From Thermoanaerobaculia bacterium (GTDB lineage Bacteria; Acidobacteriota; Thermoanaerobaculia; UBA5066): a stretch of 64,000 nucleotides of DNA. The position numbers and the translations under genes were made by a program. The stretch covers positions 1 through 64,000 of the forward strand of contig JAJVIN010000001.1 in assembly GCA_022071945.1 (NCBI GenBank), written 5' to 3'. The notes beneath the pieces were generated by a model. The model did no database searches. It was not told where the DNA came from and was given only the letters and a program-made list of their open reading frames with translations. Position 1 is the stretch's first letter. Each line of letters begins with the position of its first letter. Below are positions 8,184 to 17,630 of the stretch, in pieces.

Positions 8184-10016
8184 TCAGCCCTCCCCGCGAA
8201 CGCTGAACTCGACTTTCCACGGAGTTCCACCCGAACGCGGAACCGCCTCGAGCCGCAGGGTTCCGATCTCGGTGACGGCGGCCCGGAGCCTGACGGGAAC
8301 GACTTCTCCGGGCGATCGCCCCTCGGAAGGAAGGGTCGCCTCGATGGGATCCAGCTCCTCGAGCTCTCCCGGATTCCAGGTCTCGAGGACGGCGCCCTCT
8401 CCGTCGTCCCGGCGGGTGGAGGAACCGAAGAATCGGAACTGGACCGGCTCGCCGACGACGAGGCCGAACTCCATTCCCGTCGGCTGACCCTCCGTTCCCT
8501 CCTCCATTCCGAAGGGGGCGATGCAGAGGGCGTGCAAGGGCGGTTCGATCCCCGGAACGGCTGGCACGGCGGTCTCGATGCCCGCGTAGTACGACTTGGC
8601 CGTGCCGCCCCGGATGCGAACCCCGCGTCCCTTCCGGACCGACCCGTAATACGCGGCGCCCCGGGCAACGGCGAGGTCGAGATTCGCTCCCTCGAGGACG
8701 CGCACCGGTGGGGCCCCCTCGGCCGCGAGCCAGCTGTCGATGACGGAGACGACCCGGTCTCTGAGGACCTCCGCCTTGAAGACGCCTCCGTTGAAAAGGA
8801 GGGCCGTCGGGTGGAGGAACGAGCCGCGCGATGTGGAGAAACCCGCCAGGTCAGCCGTTGCTCCGGCCTGATCACCGAGGAAGGCGGCGATGTGGCGCGT
8901 GATGCCGGCGTCTTGCGCGAACGGGAGACCGAGCCGCGTCAAGGCGGTGCGGGGCCGCGCGACTGGCCGGCTGTCCGCCGCGACCTCGGGGAAGAAACCG
9001 GCGAGGACAGTCTGGGTGACCTCCTCTCGGGTCAGCTCGCTGCGCAGGGTTCCGCCGATCAACCGGGAGCCCCGGCTCGGCACCACGACGGGCTGTTCCG
9101 CGAGGGAAGAATCAGAGAGAAGCGCCTCCTTGGCCTGGCGGCAGGCATGCGTGAGGCCCTGCACCTGCCAGGGTTCGAGCGCCACGCCTTTTGTGGCCAG
9201 CTTCGCCTTGACGACATGCGCGAGAGCCAAGTCCATGTTGTCGCCGCCGAGCAGGATGTGGTTGCCGACGGCCACGCGCGTGAGCTGGAGGGCCCCGTTT
9301 TCCTCGGTGACGGCGATGAGTGAGAGGTCGGTCGTTCCCCCTCCGACGTCGACGACGAGGATCACGTCTCCGACCTTGACCTCCTTCCGGAATCCGCCGC
9401 CCGAGCACTCGATCCAGCTGTACAGGGCGGCCTGGGGTTCTTCCAGGAGGACAGCGTGTGCAAGGCCGGCCGCGCTCGCGGCCTCCGCCGTCAATTCCCG
9501 GGCGGCCGGATCGAACGAGGCGGGCACGGTCAGGACGACGTCCTGCTCGGCCAGGGGCGAATCAGGGTGCAGATGGTCCCAGGCGTTTCGAAGATGCTCG
9601 AGGAAGCGGATGGTTGCCTCGAGGGGTGAGACTTTCGACAGGTCGGGAGGCCCCTCGATCGGCAGGATGGGGGCCCTGCGGTCGACTCCCGGATGGCAGA
9701 GCCAGCTCTTGGCGCTCGAGACGAGGCGGATCGGGGTCTTGGCTCCGAGCGATCGCGCGAGCTCGCCCGTGATGAAGGGCTGACCGGCGGCCCACGGAAG
9801 GTCGCGATCCGACGGACCGAGCTCATCGGGGTGAGCCAGGTAGAGAAAAGAGGGGAACATCGGCCGGCCGGAGACCGCTCCGGGACCCGTCAGCTGGGGG
9901 ATCTCGACGATCTCGACCGGGCCGGGCTCGGAATCAGCGGAATTCGAAACGACGCTCGCGACCACGCAGTGGGTCGTGCCGAGATCGATACCCGCGACGA
10001 ACCGCGAAGAGGTCAC
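8184..10016 (-). CDS. Hsp70-family ATPase, first copy
   Basis: The 610-residue protein is an Hsp70-like ATPase with phosphate-1 motif GIDLGTTHCVVAS (9-21), VPASFDPAARELT (164-176), phosphate-2 motif VVDVGGGTTDLSLI (about 221-234) and adenosine motif LLFNGGVFKAE. The remaining C-terminal region is a short beta-rich domain and lacks the long tail of its neighbour. Its GTG start overlaps the DUF2760 stop (GTGA). No grpE or dnaJ is nearby, so it belongs to the specialised Hsp70-DUF2760 cluster type, not the general DnaK machine. Its TGA stop is in the same frame as the downstream Hsp70. Confidence 0.92.
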   Translation of the reverse strand: MTSSRFVAGIDLGTTHCVVASVVSNSADSEPGPVEIVEIPQLTGPGAVSGRPMFPSFLYLAHPDELGPSDRDLPWAAGQPFITGELARSLGAKTPIRLVSSAKSWLCHPGVDRRAPILPIEGPPDLSKVSPLEATIRFLEHLRNAWDHLHPDSPLAEQDVVLTVPASFDPAARELTAEAASAAGLAHAVLLEEPQAALYSWIECSGGGFRKEVKVGDVILVVDVGGGTTDLSLIAVTEENGALQLTRVAVGNHILLGGDNMDLALAHVVKAKLATKGVALEPWQVQGLTHACRQAKEALLSDSSLAEQPVVVPSRGSRLIGGTLRSELTREEVTQTVLAGFFPEVAADSRPVARPRTALTRLGLPFAQDAGITRHIAAFLGDQAGATADLAGFSTSRGSFLHPTALLFNGGVFKAEVLRDRVVSVIDSWLAAEGAPPVRVLEGANLDLAVARGAAYYGSVRKGRGVRIRGGTAKSYYAGIETAVPAVPGIEPPLHALCIAPFGMEEGTEGQPTGMEFGLVVGEPVQFRFFGSSTRRDDGEGAVLETWNPGELEELDPIEATLPSEGRSPGEVVPVRLRAAVTEIGTLRLEAVPRSGGTPWKVEFSVRGEG

Positions 10017-10546
10017 AGCTCGACCTCGGCCGGTGCCAGGATGTTCGCCTTGTGGCCCTGAGCGAGCTTCGGGAGCCGGACTTCCGCGGCTTTCCAGCCG
10101 CGATGGACGAGCTGTCCGGAATACGGAGCCTTGCCAGTCACGTTTCCGGTGAGACGGATTTCGGCGGCGTCGAAGCCTTCCGGGAGCGTCAGGCGGGTCC
10201 CCTCGGACTCCTTGCGAACCGGCTGGAGTTGAAACTGCTCCCGCATGACCTTCCGGCAGCCCTCGTGGACGACCCGGGCCGCGGCGCCGATCTCGGCGTC
10301 GGAGAAGGTGGAGACGTCTTCCTCCAGAAAGTCGATGAACCGCCCACCCTGCTGGAGGAGGGCCGCGAGCTGCAAGGCGGCATCGGGGCTCGACTCGACG
10401 AAGACGGGTTTGGGAGCCTCCAGGACCGGGCGTTCGGGGGCTTTCCCGCTGGCGACCGCTTCGACCTTGGCCGCGAATCCGGGATTGAAGAGCGTCTTTG
10501 CGGCGAGCGCGAGACGCGAAAAGAACGAGGGTGTCGATTCACTCAT
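10013..10546 (-). CDS. DUF2760 family protein
   Basis: The start MSESTPSFFSRLALAAKTLF at 10546 is chosen over upstream codons because conserved-looking sequence begins there, giving 177 residues. An N-terminal amphipathic segment is followed by an alpha-helical middle (AALQLAALLQQGGRFIDFLE) and a beta-rich C-terminal half. The family has no known function but regularly precedes paired Hsp70-like genes, as here, which suggests a partner or adaptor of these ATPases. It is the first gene of the three-gene operon, and the intergenic region to the divergent hydrolase presumably holds the promoter. Confidence 0.8.
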   Translation of the reverse strand: MSESTPSFFSRLALAAKTLFNPGFAAKVEAVASGKAPERPVLEAPKPVFVESSPDAALQLAALLQQGGRFIDFLEEDVSTFSDAEIGAAARVVHEGCRKVMREQFQLQPVRKESEGTRLTLPEGFDAAEIRLTGNVTGKAPYSGQLVHRGWKAAEVRLPKLAQGHKANILAPAEVEL

Positions 10547-10695
10547 CCCGGCAGTCTTACCAGAAGCCGGCCAGAATTTCAGGCCTGGCTGGCAGAGGGA
10601 GAGACCGGGGGCCCTCAACCCTCGCTGACGCTGCACCTTCTCCCTGCGGAAGAAGGCCGGCAGGCGCTTGGGAGAAATCAGTTATCGTCCGATCC

Positions 10696-11403
10696 GTGAC
10701 TGACTCGGTCCCCGCCCCCACCGCGACCCTCTCCGTCTCGATTCCGCTCCATCTCTTTGTCCGCGAAGCGGTTGCTTCCACCGAACCTGCCGGGAAACCG
10801 GTCGTGATCGGCCTGCACGGTTACGCCATGGATGCCCCGTCGCTTCTCGAAGTCCTCAGGCATGTGGTGCCGGAGCACTTCCTCTTGATCTCGATGCAGG
10901 GTCCGATGACGGCGGTCGCTCCCGGCGTGGAGCTGGGGAAGGACATGCAGGTCGGCTATCACTGGGGAGCGAGCCGGGACCCGGAGGAAAACCGCGCGAT
11001 CCACAGGGCCTGCGTGACGAACGCCATCGAGTGGGCAGCCAGCCGGGGCGGAGATCCGGATCGAGTCAGCCTGGTTGCTTTCAGTCAACCCTGCTCCTTC
11101 AACTACCGGCTGGCCCTGAACCCGCCAGGCGGCAGGCCCTTCAGGTCGGTGACGGCCCTCTGCGGGGGGATTCCGGGCGAGTGGGAGGGACCGGGCGATC
11201 CGACCCCGGCTTCTGGGCAGACTCACGTCCTCCATGTCTCGACGACGGCGGACAAGTTCTACCCGACGGAACGCATCGCCACCTACCGGGAGAAGCTCGT
11301 CTCCCGGTTCGCCTCGGTGTCCCATACGATCCACAAGGGCGGACACAGAATCCCGTCAAGCTCCTATACCGAGATCCGGGAGTTTCTGACGCGGTTCGGC
11401 TGA
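10696..11403 (+). CDS. Alpha/beta hydrolase (phospholipase/carboxylesterase-like)
   Basis: The 235-residue protein has the alpha/beta-hydrolase layout: oxyanion HG dipeptide in VVIGLHGYAMD, nucleophile elbow VAFSQPCSF with Ser130, acid Asp186 in STTADKFYP and His217 in KGGHRIP. In the phospholipase/carboxylesterase group the elbow is normally GFSQG; here both glycines are replaced (A and P), which is unusual. The GTG at 10696 is the most plausible start, though no close ribosome site is visible and codons upstream stay open. The gene is divergent from the DUF2760 operon and ends 10 bp from the convergent DUF5916 gene. The substrate is unknown. Confidence 0.82.
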   Translation: MTDSVPAPTATLSVSIPLHLFVREAVASTEPAGKPVVIGLHGYAMDAPSLLEVLRHVVPEHFLLISMQGPMTAVAPGVELGKDMQVGYHWGASRDPEENRAIHRACVTNAIEWAASRGGDPDRVSLVAFSQPCSFNYRLALNPPGGRPFRSVTALCGGIPGEWEGPGDPTPASGQTHVLHVSTTADKFYPTERIATYREKLVSRFASVSHTIHKGGHRIPSSSYTEIREFLTRFG

Positions 11404-11412
11404 GTCCCCTTC

Positions 11413-13662
11413 TCACCGCTGGAAGGCGTAGGAGACCTTCAGGAAGAGCTGGCGGTCCGTCCGGTCGTAGCGGCCGTCCTCGTCCAGGGCGCGATTGTCG
11501 CCGTAGCCGAGGAAGAGCACGGTCTGCCAGTTGAGCTTGTAGGCGAAGAGCGCCGAGGCCGAGAAGGTCCCGGAGAGGCTTTCGACGGGCTCGGCTGCGA
11601 GGGCGGGGTCCTCTTCGAGCCTGACCCACTGCGCGATGAGGCGGAGGTACGACTTCGATGAGAAGTTGTAGGTGGCCTTGACGCGCTCGACCTGAGCGGT
11701 GAAAAGGCGCTGTTTCTCTCCGCCCGCCACGGGCGCGACGTCGAGCCAGCGAAGCTCGCCGTTCAGCGCGAGCTCGAGGTGATGGGTGGGACGGATGCTC
11801 GCCGTGACCGCGACCTTTCCGCCTGTCCCGGGGCGAGAACCGGCGAAGTCGATCTGGTCTCCAAGGTAGCCATTGAGGGTGAGGCGCGCGATCGTCATCG
11901 AGGGGCTGAAGGAGAGGCTGTAGATGAACTGCGTTCGCGGGATCATCTTGCCGCCGGTCCGGACCTCGTCAAAGGCGAGGCGGAACGACCCCGACGATTT
12001 CAGGATGCCGTCGAAACCGAATCCGGGCGAGACCAGCTTGCCGAGAACGCTCCCGCTCGACTCCACGGTGTAGTCGCCGAGAGCGAAGACCCGAAGCCGG
12101 GAGACGGGCCCCGTCTTCGGACGAAAGGTGTAGCCCGTCTCGACGTAGTTCTCGCGAAAACCCGCCTGCGGAATGAACCCGTCGTCGGCCCGGAAGTCCT
12201 TGCCGATGTCCTTGTATTCCGCGAAGAAGTCGAACGTGGCGGTGGCATGGTTGTACCAGACGTCCGCCGCGTGGCTCGTCGAAGTCTGGCCGGTCCACTG
12301 GGACGCCAGATCCGGGCGATTCGGGTCTTGCGTCGAGCTGATGAGCACTTGGCCCGTCAGAGTGTCCGCCGGACGGGGCCGCCACTGGAAGTCGGGGCCG
12401 AACACCCGGTTGTAGCCGCCTCCCTTCACCTCCCGGTCGGTGATGAGGAAACTCACGAAGGACCGTCCGATGTCGTGGCGGACGCGGCCGATGGCTGCCA
12501 GGGACTCGAAGTCCTGATCCGCGAACTCGGATCCCTCGGGCCCCGGGAGGATCACGCTCCCGCCTCCCCTGTCCGCGGCAACGAGGGCGGTGTACGAGGT
12601 GGTTCCGAACCGTCCCGTGCCCCGAAGCCCCCAGCGCGGGGACGTGATGGTGCGGGTGTAGACGGCCTGAAGGGGCGTGGAGAAGAGCTCGATTCCCTCG
12701 AGGAAGAAGGGGCGTTTCTCGGGATAGAAGAGGGCGAAGCGTTCGTTGGCCGAGATCTGGGCGACGTCGGACTCGATCTGAGAGAAATCCGGATTGATCG
12801 TCCCGTCGAAGGCCGTGACGGCATTGGGCGTCCATTTGACGTCGAGTCCGCCGTCGAAGCGAACGGGGTCATTCGCGAGAGGGGTTCCCGGTCCGTTTTC
12901 GGGATAGGCCTCTTGCCTGGCCGTTGCGTACGGCGCTGCCACGAGTCCCCCGCCGGCCGGCAAGCCCGCCAGGCCCTCGAGGGGGCCCGCGTGACAGACG
13001 AAGCAGTTCTCGCCACGCGGGAGCCGTGCGGAGAAAAGCTGTGTCCGGAAATCGCGCGGGTAGTTCCGGAAGAGGAGGACGTTCCAGCGCTGGATGTCGG
13101 CCTTCGGGTACCGGAGCGAGGAAAACGGGATCCGGATCTCGAGCTGCCAGCCGGTCGCGGTGATCTTGCCTGCCGCGTCCCAGTAGAAGTCGGGGGATGA
13201 GTCCTCGTTTCCGGAGCTGTCATCCGAGACCGCGTCGTACTGGAGACCCCGGGCGTTGGCGAGAAAGAGCGTGGCGGTCTTGCCGTCGCCCTTCGTGTCG
13301 AGGATCAGGCCGCCGTAGTCCGTGTAGTTGTCGAGAGCGTCCCGGTCGCCGAACGGGGCGTGGATCTTCCTCGGATCCGGGTCGAAGAACTCGAAGGCCG
13401 CGTAGAGGTACTTCTCGTCGTACACGAGGGTGGCGACGTTTCTGACCTTGGCCGGGACGTTGTCGGCCGGGCTGGTCTCAAACCATTTGTCGACGCGGGG
13501 GGCTCCCTTCCATCCGGCATCGGCGAGTTCACCGTCCAACCGAATCGGGCCGGCCGCGCGGGCGATGGGGATCGGATCACCTTTGGTCGGGCCATTGGCG
13601 CGAAGCTGTTGAAAGAGGAGCGCGCACGCAAGAAGGACAGCGCACCGGGCTGCACGTCGCAT
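11413..13662 (-). CDS. DUF5916 outer-membrane protein with CBM9-like N-terminal domain
   Basis: The ATG at 13662 begins a signal peptide (MRRAARCAVLLACALLFQQL). Residues of about 30-230 form a CBM9-like domain (IRLDGELADAGWKGAPRVD, IRIPFSSLRYP). The rest matches DUF5916, including INPDFSQIESDVAQISANER and FYPEKRPFFLEG, followed by alternating beta strands ending ...LFLKVSYAFQR with an aromatic penultimate region typical of outer-membrane barrels. A CFVCH haem-type motif lies between the two domains in the 749-residue protein. DUF5916 proteins are presumed outer-membrane proteins of unknown substrate. The gene is divergent from the TPR-CHAT gene. Confidence 0.85.
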   Translation of the reverse strand: MRRAARCAVLLACALLFQQLRANGPTKGDPIPIARAAGPIRLDGELADAGWKGAPRVDKWFETSPADNVPAKVRNVATLVYDEKYLYAAFEFFDPDPRKIHAPFGDRDALDNYTDYGGLILDTKGDGKTATLFLANARGLQYDAVSDDSSGNEDSSPDFYWDAAGKITATGWQLEIRIPFSSLRYPKADIQRWNVLLFRNYPRDFRTQLFSARLPRGENCFVCHAGPLEGLAGLPAGGGLVAAPYATARQEAYPENGPGTPLANDPVRFDGGLDVKWTPNAVTAFDGTINPDFSQIESDVAQISANERFALFYPEKRPFFLEGIELFSTPLQAVYTRTITSPRWGLRGTGRFGTTSYTALVAADRGGGSVILPGPEGSEFADQDFESLAAIGRVRHDIGRSFVSFLITDREVKGGGYNRVFGPDFQWRPRPADTLTGQVLISSTQDPNRPDLASQWTGQTSTSHAADVWYNHATATFDFFAEYKDIGKDFRADDGFIPQAGFRENYVETGYTFRPKTGPVSRLRVFALGDYTVESSGSVLGKLVSPGFGFDGILKSSGSFRLAFDEVRTGGKMIPRTQFIYSLSFSPSMTIARLTLNGYLGDQIDFAGSRPGTGGKVAVTASIRPTHHLELALNGELRWLDVAPVAGGEKQRLFTAQVERVKATYNFSSKSYLRLIAQWVRLEEDPALAAEPVESLSGTFSASALFAYKLNWQTVLFLGYGDNRALDEDGRYDRTDRQLFLKVSYAFQR

Positions 13663-13874
13663 CAATAACTGAGACGTGGAGAAGGACAAAAGGTTTCGAG
13701 GTGGAATTCGGGCGACGGAATTCCCCGGCGAGTTGCGAACCTGCGGCAGGCAATCCATATTTCTCAGAAGATCAAAATCGCGAGGTCAGGAGTTCTGTCT
13801 GGGCCGAAGGCTCTGGACAGTCTTGGAGGTCCACTCGAACGGGATCGACCCCCTGGATCAGCGGAGAGACGGAC

Positions 13875-16800
13875 ATGATCAGACTTCGAACGAAGCTCCT
13901 CGTTGTTCTCGCCTTCCTCCTTTCCCATCCGTTCGTCACGGCCGATCAGCAGAAGCCCCTTCGCACCCCGGCTCCGCCGGCAAGGCCCGCCTCGACGCCG
14001 GGTCCCGCCACCACCGCCGACGGCTGGAAACTCATCGCCGATGGTCGCTACGGCGAGGCGGAGAAACTCGCGCGAGACCTCCTGGCTCCGACGGAGGCTC
14101 AAAAGGGCGCCAACTCGGTCGAAACAGCCAAGGTGCTCGACGTCTTGAGTGACGCGCTCTGGCGGTCTGGAAAGACGAAGGACAGCGAGGCGCTGGACCT
14201 CATCAAGAGGGCCGTGGAGATCAAGGAGAAGGCGCTCGGAGCGGAACACCTCGACGTGGCGGACTCGCTCATGATTCTCGGCAGCATTCTCCAGATGCGA
14301 GGGCTCTACGCCGAGGCCCAACCCGTTCTGGAGCGGACGCTCGCGATCCTGCGCGGGTCTCTGGGCGAGTCCGATATCCGGGTGGGCAAGGCCGAGCACA
14401 ACATCGGTTCGTTCTTCAACCGGACCGGCGACCTCGAGAAAGCCGAATCTCACCTGAAGAATGCGCTCCGGATCTTCGAGAAGGCGGAAGGCCCCGAGAG
14501 CGTGAGAGCTGCCGACACCACGGAAAGCCTTGCGAACCTCGCGGCCGACCGCGGCCGCCTCGAAGAGGCGGAAGGCCTCTACGAGCGGAGTCTCCGGGTT
14601 CGCGAAAAGCTGCTCGGGCCAAGGCATCCGAACGTCGGAAACAGCTACAACAACATCGGATACCTGCACTGGGAGATGGGAGAGTACGAGAAGTCGCGAA
14701 CGGAACTGGAAACGGCCGTGAGGATCAGGGAGGAAGTCCTGGGAGAGGGGCACCAGTTGACAATCATGAGCCTCGCGAACCTCGCGATCACCCAGGGGTA
14801 CCTCGGCCTGGATTCAGAGGCGACCTGGGAGCGCCTGGTCAGGCTGGCCGATCTGTCCGTGGGACCCCAGCACCCCTTGGCTGCCGGGTTGCGGTCGAAC
14901 TGCGCAGTCGCCGTCGAGGACTGGGATCCCGTAACGGCTCTGCGACTCCGCGAGGAGGCGCTGGCTGTGCTGAGAAAGACCTACGGCCCGGAGCACCCGG
15001 AGGTGTTGTGGACGCTGACAGGACTCGGAAACACCGCCCTGAAGCTCGGCGATGTCGAGACGGCCTGCCGCTACCACGAAGAGGCCGTAAGGGGGTTCGA
15101 GAAGCACGCGGGCGAGCACACCGACCTCGCAACCGGTTCCTTGCGGGCCCTCGGAGAGTGCCGGATCGCAGAGAACCGGCCAGCCGAAGCCCGCGCGCTC
15201 TTCGAGAAGGCCCTGGTGATGGCCGAGAAGGTCTACGGACCCGAACACGACGACGTGGCGGTCGTCCTCATGCACAAAGCAGGCTTTCTTCGCCAGACCG
15301 GTGACTTCGAGCGGGCGAGGTCGGCGTACACGCGAGCCCTTTCCATTCGGGAGAAGAAGCTCGGGGTGGCCCATCTCCGAACAGCGGGAACCTCCCTCGC
15401 TCTGGCCGAGCTCGAAGCCGAGGCGGGTGACTTGAAGAAAGCGAGAGGGTTGTTCGAAGGATCTGTCATGGTTTTCGAGAAGACCAGAGGACCGGAGCAC
15501 CCACAGACGGCGGAAGCCCACCAGAAACACGCGGAGTGCCTCCTGAAGGCGGGAGAGGCCTTGCAAGCGCTCGAGGAAGCCCTGCGTGCGGAGGCCGGAA
15601 TGCGGCCCAACCTGAGGCTGACTCTGTCAGGGCTACCGGAGCGGCAGGCCCTGAACTTCGCCGAGAAGGCAGCGTCGGGGCTGGACGTGGCCATCTCCGC
15701 TGCGCTTCTGGACGGGAAAGTGCGTTCCACCGCTCCCGCTCTTGACGCCCTCATTCGGTCCCGAGCCCTGGTTCTCGACGAGATGGCCAGGCGTCACCAG
15801 ACCGTCTGGGCAGGACGTGATCCGGGTGCGAAGCCTCTGCTCGAAACCTACGTCGCCGCCCGGCAAAGGCTCGCGAACCTGACCGTCCGCGGGCCGGACG
15901 AAAAGTACCCGGAGAAGTTCCGCATTCGTCTGGACAAGGCGAAAAGAGACAAGGAGGCCGCCGAGAGGGCGCTGGCGGCTGGGAGCCTCGAGTTTCGCCG
16001 GAACCAGCAACTCGCAGAGGCAGGCCTCGCCGAGGTTTCTGCCGCATTGACGCCTGGCGACTCGCTCGTTGCCTTCGCGCGACTGTCGCGCCCGGCAGCG
16101 GCGCCGGCGAGGACCCAGAAGCCTGGGCAGCACGTGGATACCTACATAGCGTTCGTCCTCTCGGCGGGCAAGCGAGATCCCGTTCTTGTGGCTCTCGGCC
16201 CCGCCCGTGACATCGACGCGGAAGTCCTGGCTCTGAGGAAGTCCATTACCGAGACCACGATCCAGAGGGAGAGCCTGGCGAAGGCGGCCGAGGCGTCCTA
16301 CCGCCGGGCAGGAGCAGCGCTACGCCACCGGATCTGGGATCCCGTCGAGCGTCATCTCTCGGGCGTGACGACCGTGTTCATCGTGCCGGACGGAGCGCTG
16401 CAGTTCGTGAGCTTCGCGGCGCTTCCCGTGGGGAACTCGTCGTATCTCGTGGAGAAGGGTCCGAAGATCCACTATCTCTCCGCCGAGAGAGACCTCCTGT
16501 CTGACGACGTTCACCGGGGTTCGGGACTGATGGCGGCAGGCGGTCCGGATTTCGATACGCCGGCTCTCCTGACGGTGATGCGTCCCGCGCCGGTTTCCAT
16601 GACCCAGCTTGCGAGGCCGATTTTCCGGGGAGAGCGATCGAAGTGCGCGAGCTTCGAGTCGCTCCACTTCGAGCCTCTCCCGTCGGCGCTCAGGGAGGTC
16701 GAGGAGGTGGGAGTCGCGTGGAGGGCACGAACCGGTGCGGCGGATGGCCGAGCGGAGGGCAAGACCGGTGATCCCATCCTGTTGACCGGCCCCGCTGCGA

Positions 16801-17372
16801 ACGAACTGGCCGTCAAGACGAACGCGCCGGGAAAGAGTGTCTTGCACCTGGCCACCCACGGCTACTTTCTCGAGACGTGTCCGGCGAAAGGCGTCGCGAA
16901 ATCCGGGGAGGGGCAGATCGCCAGGGTGCTCACCGAGAACCCGCTATTGCGGTCAGGGCTGGCTCTTGCAGGGGCCAACCGGAGAGCCGAGAGCCTGCCC
17001 GACGTGGATGACGGGATCCTGACGGCCGAGGAGATCGGCGCTCTGGACCTCTCCGGAGTCGAGTGGGCGGTGCTGTCGGGATGTGACACGGGGCGGGGAG
17101 AGATTCGGACCGGAGAGGGAGTGCTGGGGCTTCGGCGAGCGTTCCAGGTTGCGGGGGTCCGGACGTTGATCTTGAGTCTGTGGGGCGTGGAAGACGAGTC
17201 GAGCCGGAAGTGGATGCGGACGCTCTACCGGAACCGGTTCGAGAAGCGGATGACGACGGTGGATGCCGTGCACGAGGCGAGCCTCGAGGGGCTGCGGGAG
17301 CTCAGGGCGTCGGGAAAGAGCACCCACCCGGTCTTCTGGGCGGGGTTCGTGGCGGCCGGGGACTGGAAGTAG
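13875..17372 (+). CDS. TPR-repeat protein with C-terminal CHAT peptidase domain
   Basis: The ATG at 13875, after the ribosome site ggagag, gives 1165 residues with a signal-like N-terminus (LLVVLAFLLSHPFVTA). From about residue 40 to 640 there are many tetratricopeptide repeats of the 42-residue kinesin-light-chain type (GPEHPEVLWTLTGLGNTALK and variants). The C-terminal 300 residues form a CHAT domain, a caspase-like cysteine peptidase, with His995 in LATHGYF and Cys1070 in SGCDTG plus the following GEGVLGLRRAF. Such proteins are common in Acidobacteria and cyanobacteria, where they probably cleave or sense partner proteins. The N-terminus suggests export or membrane anchoring. The target is unknown. 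Confidence 0.9.
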   Translation: MIRLRTKLLVVLAFLLSHPFVTADQQKPLRTPAPPARPASTPGPATTADGWKLIADGRYGEAEKLARDLLAPTEAQKGANSVETAKVLDVLSDALWRSGKTKDSEALDLIKRAVEIKEKALGAEHLDVADSLMILGSILQMRGLYAEAQPVLERTLAILRGSLGESDIRVGKAEHNIGSFFNRTGDLEKAESHLKNALRIFEKAEGPESVRAADTTESLANLAADRGRLEEAEGLYERSLRVREKLLGPRHPNVGNSYNNIGYLHWEMGEYEKSRTELETAVRIREEVLGEGHQLTIMSLANLAITQGYLGLDSEATWERLVRLADLSVGPQHPLAAGLRSNCAVAVEDWDPVTALRLREEALAVLRKTYGPEHPEVLWTLTGLGNTALKLGDVETACRYHEEAVRGFEKHAGEHTDLATGSLRALGECRIAENRPAEARALFEKALVMAEKVYGPEHDDVAVVLMHKAGFLRQTGDFERARSAYTRALSIREKKLGVAHLRTAGTSLALAELEAEAGDLKKARGLFEGSVMVFEKTRGPEHPQTAEAHQKHAECLLKAGEALQALEEALRAEAGMRPNLRLTLSGLPERQALNFAEKAASGLDVAISAALLDGKVRSTAPALDALIRSRALVLDEMARRHQTVWAGRDPGAKPLLETYVAARQRLANLTVRGPDEKYPEKFRIRLDKAKRDKEAAERALAAGSLEFRRNQQLAEAGLAEVSAALTPGDSLVAFARLSRPAAAPARTQKPGQHVDTYIAFVLSAGKRDPVLVALGPARDIDAEVLALRKSITETTIQRESLAKAAEASYRRAGAALRHRIWDPVERHLSGVTTVFIVPDGALQFVSFAALPVGNSSYLVEKGPKIHYLSAERDLLSDDVHRGSGLMAAGGPDFDTPALLTVMRPAPVSMTQLARPIFRGERSKCASFESLHFEPLPSALREVEEVGVAWRARTGAADGRAEGKTGDPILLTGPAANELAVKTNAPGKSVLHLATHGYFLETCPAKGVAKSGEGQIARVLTENPLLRSGLALAGANRRAESLPDVDDGILTAEEIGALDLSGVEWAVLSGCDTGRGEIRTGEGVLGLRRAFQVAGVRTLILSLWGVEDESSRKWMRTLYRNRFEKRMTTVDAVHEASLEGLRELRASGKSTHPVFWAGFVAAGDWK

Positions 17373-17582
17373 AGGAAGACCGTGCCTCATGGTGACGGTT
17401 CCGCGCCTCCCGGTGCCTCCCGTTCCTGAAGGCAGGCGGCACGAACCGTCGGAGGGGTCAACGCCGTTGAGGGGCCCAAGAGCGTCGCCCCGAGGCGCCT
17501 GAGCTTGCACCCTGGTTCGGAGGAGCAGACACCGGGGCGAGGAAGCCCTTGGGCTGGAGTCGCTCCGGTGGCTGGGCAGAAT

Positions 17583-17617
17583 CCTCTTCCCATCCGCGAT
17601 CAGCGAACGGGAAGAGG
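17583..17617. terminator. Candidate terminator between convergent genes
   Basis: A 9-bp inverted repeat (cctcttccc / gggaagagg, with a smaller inner stem) is followed on the plus strand by a run of T about ten bases later. It lies between the convergent CHAT and NHL-lipase genes and could serve either. The distance to the T run makes it uncertain. Confidence 0.4.
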
Positions 17618-17630
17618 CGGTGCGTCTTTT

